NCBI GenBank assembly: GCA_036265815.1
Contig: DATAOI010000082.1
Span: 1-43,495 of the forward strand
Reading direction: 5' to 3'
Source: Gemmatimonadales bacterium
GTDB lineage: Bacteria > Gemmatimonadota > Gemmatimonadetes > Gemmatimonadales > GWC2-71-9
Length of the DNA: 43,495 nt
The notes beneath the pieces are model-generated. The model was not told the DNA's origin. It worked only from the letters and a program-made list of their open reading frames with translations, and searched no databases. Shown here piece after piece: positions 9,374-17,416 of the stretch. The first letter of the stretch is position 1. The number at the start of each line of letters is the position of its first letter. The position numbers and the translations under genes are program-made.

Positions 9374-9892
9374 TCAGCGCCGGCTTCCGGCCGTCTCTCC
9401 CTCGAACGCCCGCTCGAGCTCGGCGATGTCGAGCTTCTTCATCTGCAGCAGCGCCTGCATCGCCCGCCCCGCCTTCTCCTTATTCGGGTCGCTCATCATC
9501 TCCGCCAGTACGGTGGGCACCACCTGCCAGGATAGCCCGTACTTGTCCTTGAGCCAGCCGCACTGCTGGGAGTTCTTGTCGCCGCCCTGGGAGAGCTTGT
9601 TCCAGTAGTGATCGATCTCCTCCTGGGTCCGGCACATGATCTGGAAGGAGACGGCTTCGGTGAACTTGAAGATGGGGCCGCCGTTGAGGGCGGTGAACGG
9701 CTGGCCGTTGAGCTCGAACTCGACGGTCATCACGGTGCCGGGGGCCTGCCCGTGCACTTCACGGCCAACCTCCCCGTAGCGGGAGATCTTGCCGATTTTG
9801 GAGTTCTTGAAGATGCCGGTGTAGTAGCGGGCGGCCTCTTCGGCCTGGTTGTCGAACCAGAGGCACGGGGTGATCGGTTGGGGTGCAGCCAT
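9374..9892 (-). CDS. VOC-superfamily protein of the PhnB / 3-demethylubiquinone-like type
   Basis: 172 residues with AAGGAG about 8 bases before the ATG. The sequence has the hallmark pattern of PhnB-like glyoxalase-fold proteins: 'PITPCLWFDNQAEEAARYYTGIF', 'VEFELNGQPFTALNGGP', 'EEIDHYWNKLSQGG' and 'CGWLKDKYGLSWQVVPTVLAEM'. It is one VOC module with a C-terminal helical tail. Members are often of unknown function and are usually annotated 'VOC family protein' or '3-demethylubiquinone-9 3-methyltransferase domain'; no reaction can be assigned. It is divergent from the amidohydrolase gene and ends against the terminator hairpin at 9334-9367. Confidence 0.88.
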   Translation of the reverse strand: MAAPQPITPCLWFDNQAEEAARYYTGIFKNSKIGKISRYGEVGREVHGQAPGTVMTVEFELNGQPFTALNGGPIFKFTEAVSFQIMCRTQEEIDHYWNKLSQGGDKNSQQCGWLKDKYGLSWQVVPTVLAEMMSDPNKEKAGRAMQALLQMKKLDIAELERAFEGETAGSRR

Positions 9893-10085
9893 GATCTCGC
9901 TCCTTAGTACGTGTCAAGAACGCACCCGGCACGGGGCCGGCGGATTTCACAATTCACCACACCAAACTCTCACCAGAAGACCTTCAAGGAAAGCCCACTT
10001 TCAAGGCAGTTAGACGTCTAGGCTGAGCGGGCAGGCACGCTGTAGCTTTACACCGGCGATCCGTTCCTCCCCAATGGAGAACTCC

Positions 10086-11495
10086 ATGATAGACCGCATG
10101 GCGGGTGCAGCGCTCCTCGTCCTGGCTCTCGCGTGCCGGCCAGGAAATACCGCGTCCGCACCCGAGCCCGCCGCCACGCCGGTTGGTGCCGTCGCCCTGG
10201 TTGGCGGCACGCTGGTCAATCCGGGCGCTCCGCCGATTCCAAACGCCACAGTGGTCCTGCAGGGCGACCGAATCTCATGCGCCGGACCGACAGCGGAGTG
10301 TGCGCCTCCCAAGGGCTCGACCAAGCTCTCGGTTCAGGGCACGTACGTGGGCCCAGGCCTGATCGACGCCCACGTGCACTACTCCCAGACCGGCTGGGTG
10401 GACGGGAGACCCGACGCGATCGACCTGCGCTCGCAGTATCCCTACGACTCGGTGGTTCGCGACCTGGCGTCTCACCCGGAGCGGTTCCACCGCTCCAACC
10501 TCTGCAGCGGTGTCACCAGCGTGTTCGACGTGGGCGGATTCCCCTGGACCTATGAGGTGGCTCGGGCGAGTCGTGTCGCGAGCGACGCGCCCCGCCTCGA
10601 GGCCGCCGGGCCGCTGCTCGCCACCATCCAAGTCGACTCGCAGATGCGGGGACAGTTCGACTACATGAGCGACAGCGCGACGGTCCAGGCCGCCGTTCGC
10701 GAGCACCAGAGGCAGGGTGCCGAGGCGCTCAAGGTCTGGTACATCCAGGTGCCCGACTCGGGGCATGCGCATGCCAAGGCGATGCTCATGCTGGCCGGCG
10801 AGGAGGCGCGGAAGGCGGGGCTCCGGCTCATCGTACATGCGACCGAGCTGCCCCAGGCGAAGGACGCACTAGAGGCGGGCGCGGTAGTGCTGGTGCACGA
10901 CGTGTTCACGGGGACGGTCGATGACGAGTTCCTGAGCGCGGCCAAGCGAAATCACACCATCGTGATCCCGACGCTCAGCGTGCTCGAGGGTTATGCCGAT
11001 GTCTTCGCCGGGCGATCGCCGGGGCTGCGCTATCCACTGGACTGCATAGATCCCGGCGCACGGCACAAGCTCGAGACGGTGCTTCCCAACTCGCTGCGCG
11101 CCCAGGGCAACGCGTACTGGCAGGGACCGGACGCGAAGCGGGAGCGCGACACCGGTGCGGACAACCTCCGGCGGTTGTATGAGGCGGGGATCCCGATCGC
11201 GATGGGGACGGACGCGGGAAACCCCGGCACGGCGCACGGGCCGAGCGTGTACCGGGAGATGGAAGCGATGCAGCAGGCGGGGATGCCGGCCGCGGCGGTG
11301 TTCGCGTCTGCCACGATCGTCGCCGCCCGCGCCATGGCGCTCGACGGGGAGATCGGCTCGATCGCGCCGGGCAAGCGTGCAGACGTGGTGGTGTTCGAGG
11401 CGGATCCCACGGCCGACAGCCGGAACGTGCGTCGGATCCGGCTGGTGATACGCAACGGCAAGGTCTATCAGCAGCGTGAGTTACTGCCCCACTAA
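10086..11495 (+). CDS. Secreted amidohydrolase lipoprotein
   Basis: 469 residues from ATG 10086, chosen because GGAG lies 6 bases upstream; ATG 10074 in the same frame has no ribosome site. The N-terminus is a lipoprotein signal (LLVLALAC, Cys17), so the enzyme should be anchored outside the cytoplasmic membrane. The metal-dependent amidohydrolase core is intact: HxH in 'GLIDAHVH', lysine in 'ALKVWYI', His in 'LIVHATEL' and 'LVHDVF', Asp in 'MGTDAGN', and the closing 'GSIAPGKRADVVVFEADP'. It resembles imidazolonepropionase/prolidase-like members, but the substrate cannot be told from sequence. No partner gene nearby. Confidence 0.9.
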   Translation: MIDRMAGAALLVLALACRPGNTASAPEPAATPVGAVALVGGTLVNPGAPPIPNATVVLQGDRISCAGPTAECAPPKGSTKLSVQGTYVGPGLIDAHVHYSQTGWVDGRPDAIDLRSQYPYDSVVRDLASHPERFHRSNLCSGVTSVFDVGGFPWTYEVARASRVASDAPRLEAAGPLLATIQVDSQMRGQFDYMSDSATVQAAVREHQRQGAEALKVWYIQVPDSGHAHAKAMLMLAGEEARKAGLRLIVHATELPQAKDALEAGAVVLVHDVFTGTVDDEFLSAAKRNHTIVIPTLSVLEGYADVFAGRSPGLRYPLDCIDPGARHKLETVLPNSLRAQGNAYWQGPDAKRERDTGADNLRRLYEAGIPIAMGTDAGNPGTAHGPSVYREMEAMQQAGMPAAAVFASATIVAARAMALDGEIGSIAPGKRADVVVFEADPTADSRNVRRIRLVIRNGKVYQQRELLPH

Positions 11496-11588
11496 ACAAA
11501 TCTTCATGGGTGATTCAAGCGAGCTTCGCCAGTTCCGGTGTAGCGTGCTCTGGCGCGTGGTTTTCCCTAACGGACGGGGCACTTTCCG

Positions 11589-11762
11589 ATGAACACCGAA
11601 CGAATCCGCATCGAGCAGCAGGGCCTGGCGGGCGTGGTGTGGGTCTGGGCCTGGCTCTTCACCATCGGGTTGCTGCACCTCACGTTCTGGAAGGCGGTGC
11701 TAGGCATTCTCCTGTGGCCGTATTATCTCGGCGTCACCCTCAGCGCGCTGCTTCCCAAGTGA
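11589..11762 (+). CDS. Small two-helix membrane protein
   Basis: A 57-residue ORF from ATG 11589 to TGA 11762. After a charged start (MNTERIRIEQQG) it is almost entirely hydrophobic, with Trp/Leu-rich helices at about 13-32 and 34-54 (VVWVWAWLFTIGLL, VLGILLWPYYLGVTLSALL). Its TGA overlaps the GTG start of the next gene, which supports both being real and co-translated. No family recognised; it may be a partner or anchor for the SRPBCC-like protein. Confidence 0.65.
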   Translation: MNTERIRIEQQGLAGVVWVWAWLFTIGLLHLTFWKAVLGILLWPYYLGVTLSALLPK

Positions 11763-12496
11763 AGCGCCGCGCAGGGCGGGTCATCGGGGCGGGAGCCGCA
11801 ACGGTGGCGCTGGCTGGCCTGGGCTACGTCGGCATGACCTGGCTGCGGTATGGCAAGCGGACGTCGGTACTCGGCCGCCCCGATCCGCTGGTCGACCGGT
11901 TCATGCCGACCTACGAGGTGCGGGAGCTGCACGAGACGAAGGTTGCGGCCCCGGCCGACATGACCTATACCGCGGCGCGCGATCTCGACCTGCAGCGATC
12001 CGGCCTGGTCCGGGCGATCTTCAGGGGGCGCGAGCTGTTGATGGGCGCGCAGCCTCCGAGGGGTCGTGTGCAGCAGACTTTCCTGAGCGAGGCGCTCGCC
12101 CTGGGTTGGCGCATGCTCGCGGACGAGCCGGGACACGAGCTGGTGATGGGTGCGGTGACCCAGCCGTGGGAGGCAAACGTCGTGTTCCGCGGCCTGCCAC
12201 CCGATGAGTTTGCGGATTTCCACCAGCCCGGCTACGCCAAAATCGTCTGGACGATGAAGGTCGACCCGACCGGCCTCGACAGCTCGATCTTCAGCACCGA
12301 GACGCGGGTTGCCACCACGGACCCGCACTCGCGCGAGCGGTTCCGCCGCTATTGGTCGCTGCTCTCGCCCGGCATCCTGCTCATTCGCCGGGAGATCCTG
12401 AGGCTCGTCCGGGAGGACGCCGGCCGGCGCCTCAGGGCCAGGCTGACGCTCCAGGCCGGCGGGGCAGTGATAAGCTCATCGCCCTCAGAAGGTTAG
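11759..12496 (+). CDS. Membrane-anchored SRPBCC-like protein
   Basis: 245 residues from GTG 11759, overlapping the stop of the small membrane protein. One N-terminal membrane helix (VIGAGAATVALAGLGYVGM) is followed by a domain whose pattern ('PTYEVRELHETKVAAPADMTY', 'LGWRMLADEPGHELVMGAV', 'AKIVWTMKVDP', 'SIFSTETRVATTDPHSRERFRRYWSLLSPG') fits the START/SRPBCC hydrophobic-ligand fold. The fold call is tentative. Ligand unknown. C-terminal basic stretch (RRLRARLTL). It probably forms a two-gene unit with the small membrane protein; the promoter for the next gene begins just after it. Confidence 0.72.
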   Translation: MKRRAGRVIGAGAATVALAGLGYVGMTWLRYGKRTSVLGRPDPLVDRFMPTYEVRELHETKVAAPADMTYTAARDLDLQRSGLVRAIFRGRELLMGAQPPRGRVQQTFLSEALALGWRMLADEPGHELVMGAVTQPWEANVVFRGLPPDEFADFHQPGYAKIVWTMKVDPTGLDSSIFSTETRVATTDPHSRERFRRYWSLLSPGILLIRREILRLVREDAGRRLRARLTLQAGGAVISSSPSEG

Positions 12497-12525
12497 GAGC
12501 AGCCCAGAGGGCCCGGGCCGCCACC

Positions 12526-12555
12526 CTGGCGCGCACGTGGTGGAGGGCTATTATT
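12526..12555 (+). promoter_or_regulatory. Candidate promoter of the SYLF gene
   Basis: CTGGCGC (12526-12532), 15 bases, CTATTATT (12548-12555), matching the element before the kinase at 6649 in boxes and spacing, and again preceded by CCCGGGCCGC. The ATG of the SYLF gene is 41 bases past it. Confidence 0.55.
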
Positions 12556-12596
12556 CGGCGTTGCTGCTCCCACCTCAGACGCGGCGTGGCCGCCCT

Positions 12597-13145
12597 ATGA
12601 ACCAGATCCTCGCTCTCGGGACGGTCGCACTGCTCGCCCTGGGTCGTCCGACCGCGCCGGCCGCCGGCTCGGCCGCCGCCGGTCGCGACGAATCCGACGT
12701 CGCGGCCGTCATCGCCAAATTCAAGGAGAAGGACCCGGGCATGGCCCGCGTGTTCGCGCAGGCCTACGGCTACGCCGTGTTCCCCACGGTCGGCAAAGGG
12801 GCCATCGGCATCGGCGGCGCGCGCGGCAAGGGTTGGGTGTACCAGCACGGACACCTGATCGGCCGCTCCACGCTCACCCAGGTGACCATCGGCTTCCAGC
12901 TCGGCGGGCAGGCGTACAGCGAGGTGGTCTTCTTCAAGGGCCCAGACGCGCTGGAGAACTTCAAGCTGGGGCATCTCAAACTCGACGCGCAGGCGTCGGC
13001 GATCGCGCTCACGGCGCGAGCGTCCGGTGACCTGGCCTACCGGAGCGGAGTGGCGATCGTGACGATGGCCAAGGGCGGGCTCATGTACGAGGCGTCCGTG
13101 GGCGGGCAGAAGTTCTCGTTTCACGCCGTCGAGAAGGGAAGCTGA
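12597..13145 (+). CDS. SYLF (Ysc84-like) lipid-binding domain protein, secreted
   Basis: 182 residues from ATG 12597; an in-frame codon at 12537 lies upstream of the promoter-like box and is rejected. A signal peptide (ILALGTVALLALG...APAAGSAAA) precedes a SYLF domain: 'AYGYAVFPTVGKGAIGIGGARGKGWVY', 'IGFQLGGQAYSEVVFFKG', and 'LAYRSGVAIVTMAKGGLMYEASVGGQKFSF'. SYLF domains bind phosphoinositides in eukaryotes; bacterial secreted members are of unknown function. Length fits single-domain bacterial members. It stands alone between the SRPBCC unit and the collapsed kinase gene. Confidence 0.9.
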   Translation: MNQILALGTVALLALGRPTAPAAGSAAAGRDESDVAAVIAKFKEKDPGMARVFAQAYGYAVFPTVGKGAIGIGGARGKGWVYQHGHLIGRSTLTQVTIGFQLGGQAYSEVVFFKGPDALENFKLGHLKLDAQASAIALTARASGDLAYRSGVAIVTMAKGGLMYEASVGGQKFSFHAVEKGS

Positions 13146-13280
13146 CGCAGTGACGGACCGCTCGACCTGGCCGGTTCGGGTACGGGGACTGCACGACCCC
13201 GAGCGCGACCATGACCTACGCGCGAGACTTTCGCGACATACTGTCCGCGTTCTCCGCGGGGGAGGAGAGGATCCCGCCTG

Positions 13281-13532
13281 ATGCCGGATCTCCGAAGCGA
13301 GCTCGCGGCCGCGTTGGCCGATCGATACACCATCGAGCGCGAGCTGGGCCGCGGCGGCATGACGACCGTCTTCCTGGCACTTCTGGGTGAGCCGGAGAAG
13401 GCCCTCGACCAGCTCGAGCCGCTGCTCAAGGTCCCCTACTCTCTCTCGCCCGGCTGGCTCCGGATCGACCCGATGTTCGACCCGTTGCGGAAGAACCCCC
13501 GCTTCCAGAAGCTGGTCGCCGGCACCTCGTGA
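13281..13532 (+). pseudogene. Collapsed Ser/Thr kinase-TPR gene (internal deletion remnant)
   Basis: An 83-codon ORF starting at ATG 13281 with a good ribosome site (GGAGGAG). The first 34 residues match the start of the local kinases up to the glycine loop (GRGGMTTVFLA). It then jumps directly to the terminal tail of the TPR kinases ('GEPEKALDQLEPLLK', 'YSLSPGWLRIDP', 'KNPRFQKLVAGTS'). About 800 codons are missing, including the ATP lysine, catalytic loop, membrane helix and sensor. The join is in frame and the stop overlaps the GTG of the next kinase. It cannot phosphorylate anything, but it may still be translated and may couple translation to the kinase at 13529. Confidence 0.85.
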
Positions 13533-14488
13533 AGCCCGACCTCCGCGCGCTGATCCAGGCCGGCCTGGCCGACCGCTATGCCCTCGACCGCGAGCTCGGC
13601 CGCGGCGGCATGGCCACCGTGGTGCTGGCCCGGGATCTCCAGCACGACCGTCCCGTCGCCATCAAGGTGCTGCTGGCCGAGCTGGCCCAGACCGTCGGCG
13701 CCGACCGCTTCAAGCGGGAGATCCGGGTGGCGGCCCGGCTGCAGCATCCCAACATCCTCAGCGTGCTCGACTCCGGTGACATCGAGGGCCAGCTCTGGTT
13801 CGCCATGCCGTTCGTGGAGGGCGAGAACGTGTACGAGCGGCTCCAGCGGGATGGGCCGTTCGCCCCGGCGGAGGCGCTTCGAATCGCCCAGGCTGCCGCG
13901 AGCGCGCTGGCCTACGCGCACGAGCAAGGCGTGGTGCACCGGGACATCAAGCCGGAGAACATCCTGCTCTCCGGCGATCAGGTGCTGGTGGCCGACTTCG
14001 GGGTGGCGCGGGCGGTGAGCGAGGTGGCCGAGAAGCTGACGGCCACAGGCATGGTGGTGGGCACGCCGACCTACATGAGCCCCGAGCAGGCCAGCGGCGA
14101 GAAGGCGATCGACGGCCGCACCGATACTTTCGCGCTGGGCTGCGTGCTCTACGAGATGATCAGCGGTGATGCCCCCTTCAAGGGGCCCACTCCCCAGGCC
14201 ACCCTGATGCGCCGATTCATGGGACCGCCCCGCCCGCTGCGCCCCATGGCCAACATCTCGGAAGCGGTCGAGCAGGCCATCATGCGCTCGCTGGCCCGGG
14301 AACCGGCCGAGCGGTTCGCCACGGCGGCGGAGTTCGCCGACGCGCTGGCGGGCAAAGCGGTCCCGGCGGCGGCACCTGCGCTGGCCACGGGAGCGGACGC
14401 CTCCACTCCCGCCAAGAAAGGCTGCGGCGCCGCGGTGCTCCTCTTCATCGCCCTTGGCGGCGTGCTCGGGAGGGCCCTCCTGGGCTGA
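13529..14488 (+). CDS. Tail-anchored Ser/Thr protein kinase
   Basis: 319 residues from GTG 13529, overlapping the stop of the collapsed gene. Complete Hanks-type kinase: GRGGMATVVLA, Lys46 (VAIKVL), HRDIKPEN with Asp139, DFG 156-158, GTPTYMSPEQ, ending near residue 280. A short Ala/Pro linker is followed by one hydrophobic segment at the very C-terminus (about 297-317), so the protein is tail-anchored with no extracellular sensor. It is less similar to the TPR kinases than they are to each other. The signal could come from a partner or from the lipid bilayer. A 208-base gap with no recognised feature follows. Confidence 0.92.
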   Translation: MKPDLRALIQAGLADRYALDRELGRGGMATVVLARDLQHDRPVAIKVLLAELAQTVGADRFKREIRVAARLQHPNILSVLDSGDIEGQLWFAMPFVEGENVYERLQRDGPFAPAEALRIAQAAASALAYAHEQGVVHRDIKPENILLSGDQVLVADFGVARAVSEVAEKLTATGMVVGTPTYMSPEQASGEKAIDGRTDTFALGCVLYEMISGDAPFKGPTPQATLMRRFMGPPRPLRPMANISEAVEQAIMRSLAREPAERFATAAEFADALAGKAVPAAAPALATGADASTPAKKGCGAAVLLFIALGGVLGRALLG

Positions 14489-14696
14489 ATCCCTCCGGCA
14501 CCATCATTGCCAAGTCTTGCACTCCGACCTGGGTTCCCAAGCTAACCTCCTGCCCTAGCTGAGTTTCCGTCCCCGCTCCAGCGCTCTGCCAGTTGCAGAA
14601 CGCCACGAACTGGGCGACCGGCGATGGGCCAGGACCCTGGAGGGCTCCATCTCCGACACCGCACCGTCCCAGAGCCGTCGCGGCTTTCCCTTCATC

Positions 14697-17402
14697 GTGG
14701 CGTTCCTCACCGCCTGCTACGCCGTGGCGTACCTGGTGTGGGAGGGCAGCGACTGGGGCAGTCCCCAGATACGCAACCTGATCAGCAACGTCGCCTTCAT
14801 GCCGCTCAACCTGGGCGTGCTGGTGCTGAACGCGCTCGCGTCCCGCCGCACGGTGCTGGACCCCGGGGTCCGGCGGGCTCTCCGGCTGCTGGCGATCGGC
14901 GGCGGGATGGTGTTCATCGGGAACGCCATCTCGGTCCTCTACCTCACCGTGCTCAGCCGGAATCCGGCGGTCACCTGGGCCGACCCGTTCTACCTGGCCG
15001 ACTCGCTGCTCACGCTGAGCGCCCTGCTCTCCTTCCCGCTGGCACGCCGCACCCGGCTGGAGCGGTGGAAGTTCGTGCTCGACGCCGCGATGGTGCTGGT
15101 GGGCGGCGGGGTGGCAATCTGGTACTTCTCGGTCCGGCCCACGGCCGCGTCCGAGGGGAACAGCATCATGGTGACGATCCTCGCCTTTGCCTACCCGCTG
15201 GCGGGCATGCTGGTGCTGCTTGGCAGCACCACTGTCTGGCTCCGACGGCCGATCGACGGCAACCGGGCGGCGTTCCGGCTGCTGATCGGCGGCGTGGTGG
15301 TGAGCATCGTCGCGGACCTCACGTTCAACGTGATCCGGGCCCAGACCGGCGAGCGGCCCGCCAGCTGGACCGACGCGGTGTTCCTGCTCTGCTACGTGAT
15401 GCTCATCGCGAGCGCCGAGCTGTTCTACCGGCGCCCGGTGGCGGGCACGGTCTCGACCGCGGCGCCTCGGCCGAAGATTCAACCGCTGAGCCCCCTGCCC
15501 TATCTGGCCGTCGGCAGCACCTACGCGCTGCTCCTGGTGACCGCCATCCACCCGTGGACCGATCCGGTGAGCGGGCTCGCGCTCGGCGCGCTGCTGGTGA
15601 CGGCCCTGGTGGTGTTCCGGCAGCTCCTCACCGTCCGGGAGAACGTCCGGCTGTTGGCCGAGACGGCGGCACGGCAGAACGAGGCGCGGTTCCGCTCGCT
15701 GGTGCAGCACTCCTCCGACGTCATCATCGTGATCCGCGCCACCGGGGTCATGCGCTTCGTGAGCCCGGCCGCGACCCGGGTGTTCGGGTACGATCCATCC
15801 GCGCTGGCCGGTATGCAGGTGTCCGATCTCCTGCATCCGGAGGATCGGGACCGCGCCGCCAAGTTCGTGACCGACGCCGCCAAGCGCCCCGGCGTGACCG
15901 GCCCGGTGGAATGGCGCTTCCGCCAGCCGGACGGCTCCTGGCTGCACGCGGAGATCCTCGCCACCAACCTGCTGAACGACTCGACGGTCCGCGGCATCGT
16001 GCTGAACACCCGTGATGTCAGCGAGCGCAGGCGGCTGGAGGAGCAGCTCACCCACCAGGCGTTCCACGATCCCCTCACCGGCCTGGCCAACCGCGCGCTG
16101 TTCCGCGACCGGGTGAGTCACGCGCTGGCGCTGGCGCGGCGGCAGGGGAACCCCATCACCGTCCTCTTCCTCGACCTGGACGACTTCAAGAAGGTCAACG
16201 ACAGCCTGGGACATGGCGAGGGCGACCGGCTACTGATCGCGGCCGCGGAGCGGTTCCTCTGCTGCGCGCGAGCGGCGGATACGGTGGCGCGGCTGGGCGG
16301 GGACGAGTTCGCCATCCTGATCGAGCATGTGGCCGGGTCGGACGGGCGGGCGGGCATCCTCGACCGGCTGGCCGCCGCCATGACTCACCCTTTCTCGCTC
16401 AGCGGCAACCAGATCCAGGTGAGCGCCAGCATCGGCGTGGCCACCGCCGCCGGCGACGAGACGGCGGATGACCTGCTCCGAAACGCCGACGTGGCGATGT
16501 ACGCCGCCAAGCGCCGGGGCAAGGGGCGCTCCGAGACGTACGAATCCCGGATGTACGCCGACGTGCGCGACCGGCTGGAGATGGAGGCCGCGCTCCGGAC
16601 CGCCATCGAGCAGTGCCAGCTCACCCTGCACTACCAGCCGATCGTGGTCCTCCGGACCGGGGCGATCCAGGGCGTGGAGGCGCTGGTGCGCTGGGATCAC
16701 CCGCGGTACGGCCATCTGCTGCCCCAGCACTTCGTGCCCCTGGCCGAGGAGACCGGGCTGATCGTGCGACTGGGCGGCTGGGTGATGGGCGAAGCGTGCC
16801 GGCAAGTCCAGGCGTGGCGGGTGGCGTATCCCCAACATTCGCTCTCGGTCTCGGTCAACATGTCGGGGCGGCAGCTGCAACACGCCGCGATCATCGAGGA
16901 GACCCGGAACGCGCTGGTGACTTCGGGGATCGATCCGGCCGCCGTGGTGCTGGAGATCACCGAAAGCGTGCTGGCACAGCAAACCGAGACCATCCTGGAG
17001 CGGCTGCGCCAGCTCAAGGCGCTGGGCGTGCGCCTGGCGATCGACGATTTCGGCACCGGCTACTCGTCCCTCAGCTACCTGCAGCGCTTTCCGATCGACA
17101 TCCTCAAGATCGCGAAGCCGTTCGTGGAGGAGGTGGGTCTCGGGGCCGACCGCTCGGCACTGGCGCGCGCCATCATCGGTCTGGGCGACACGCTCAAGCT
17201 GCACACCATCGCGGAGGGCATCGAGATGGCGGAACAGCGCGGCGCCCTGCTCGAGCTCGGCTGCGGACTGGGGCAGGGACACTACTTCGCGCCGGCATTG
17301 CCACCCCCGGCGATGGAGCGGCTCCTCGGCACCGGGCCGGTGCTGGGTGGAGAGCTCGCCGCATCTCACCATGGCCGCATGGCGGCCGTCTCTCCCACCT
17401 GA
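14697..17402 (+). CDS. Membrane PAS-GGDEF-EAL cyclic-di-GMP protein
   Basis: 901 residues from GTG 14697; the upstream in-frame sequence has no ATG or GTG, but a few more residues from an unusual start are possible. Residues 1-310 hold about eight hydrophobic segments and form an uncharacterised membrane sensor. A PAS domain spans about 330-445, the GGDEF domain about 450-620 with an intact GGDEF near 535 and the inhibitory RxxD (RAAD) five residues before it, and the EAL domain about 640-880 with EALVRW, 'EITES', 'DDFGTGYSSL' and 'KIAKPF'. Both active sites look intact, so it could make diguanylate and degrade it; the net direction cannot be told. Followed after 14 bases by the chemoreceptor-like gene. 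Confidence 0.94.
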   Translation: MAFLTACYAVAYLVWEGSDWGSPQIRNLISNVAFMPLNLGVLVLNALASRRTVLDPGVRRALRLLAIGGGMVFIGNAISVLYLTVLSRNPAVTWADPFYLADSLLTLSALLSFPLARRTRLERWKFVLDAAMVLVGGGVAIWYFSVRPTAASEGNSIMVTILAFAYPLAGMLVLLGSTTVWLRRPIDGNRAAFRLLIGGVVVSIVADLTFNVIRAQTGERPASWTDAVFLLCYVMLIASAELFYRRPVAGTVSTAAPRPKIQPLSPLPYLAVGSTYALLLVTAIHPWTDPVSGLALGALLVTALVVFRQLLTVRENVRLLAETAARQNEARFRSLVQHSSDVIIVIRATGVMRFVSPAATRVFGYDPSALAGMQVSDLLHPEDRDRAAKFVTDAAKRPGVTGPVEWRFRQPDGSWLHAEILATNLLNDSTVRGIVLNTRDVSERRRLEEQLTHQAFHDPLTGLANRALFRDRVSHALALARRQGNPITVLFLDLDDFKKVNDSLGHGEGDRLLIAAAERFLCCARAADTVARLGGDEFAILIEHVAGSDGRAGILDRLAAAMTHPFSLSGNQIQVSASIGVATAAGDETADDLLRNADVAMYAAKRRGKGRSETYESRMYADVRDRLEMEAALRTAIEQCQLTLHYQPIVVLRTGAIQGVEALVRWDHPRYGHLLPQHFVPLAEETGLIVRLGGWVMGEACRQVQAWRVAYPQHSLSVSVNMSGRQLQHAAIIEETRNALVTSGIDPAAVVLEITESVLAQQTETILERLRQLKALGVRLAIDDFGTGYSSLSYLQRFPIDILKIAKPFVEEVGLGADRSALARAIIGLGDTLKLHTIAEGIEMAEQRGALLELGCGLGQGHYFAPALPPPAMERLLGTGPVLGGELAASHHGRMAAVSPT

Positions 17403-17416
17403 GCCGCTGAATAGCC

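Noticed and set aside
10011-10020. Palindrome TAGACGTCTA before the amidohydrolase
   Set aside because: Perfect but short and single; not enough to call an operator.
14445-16214. 589-codon minus-strand open frame opposite the GGDEF-EAL gene
   Set aside because: Composition is His/Arg/Gln-rich shadow sequence with no recognisable domain, overlapping a well-supported gene.
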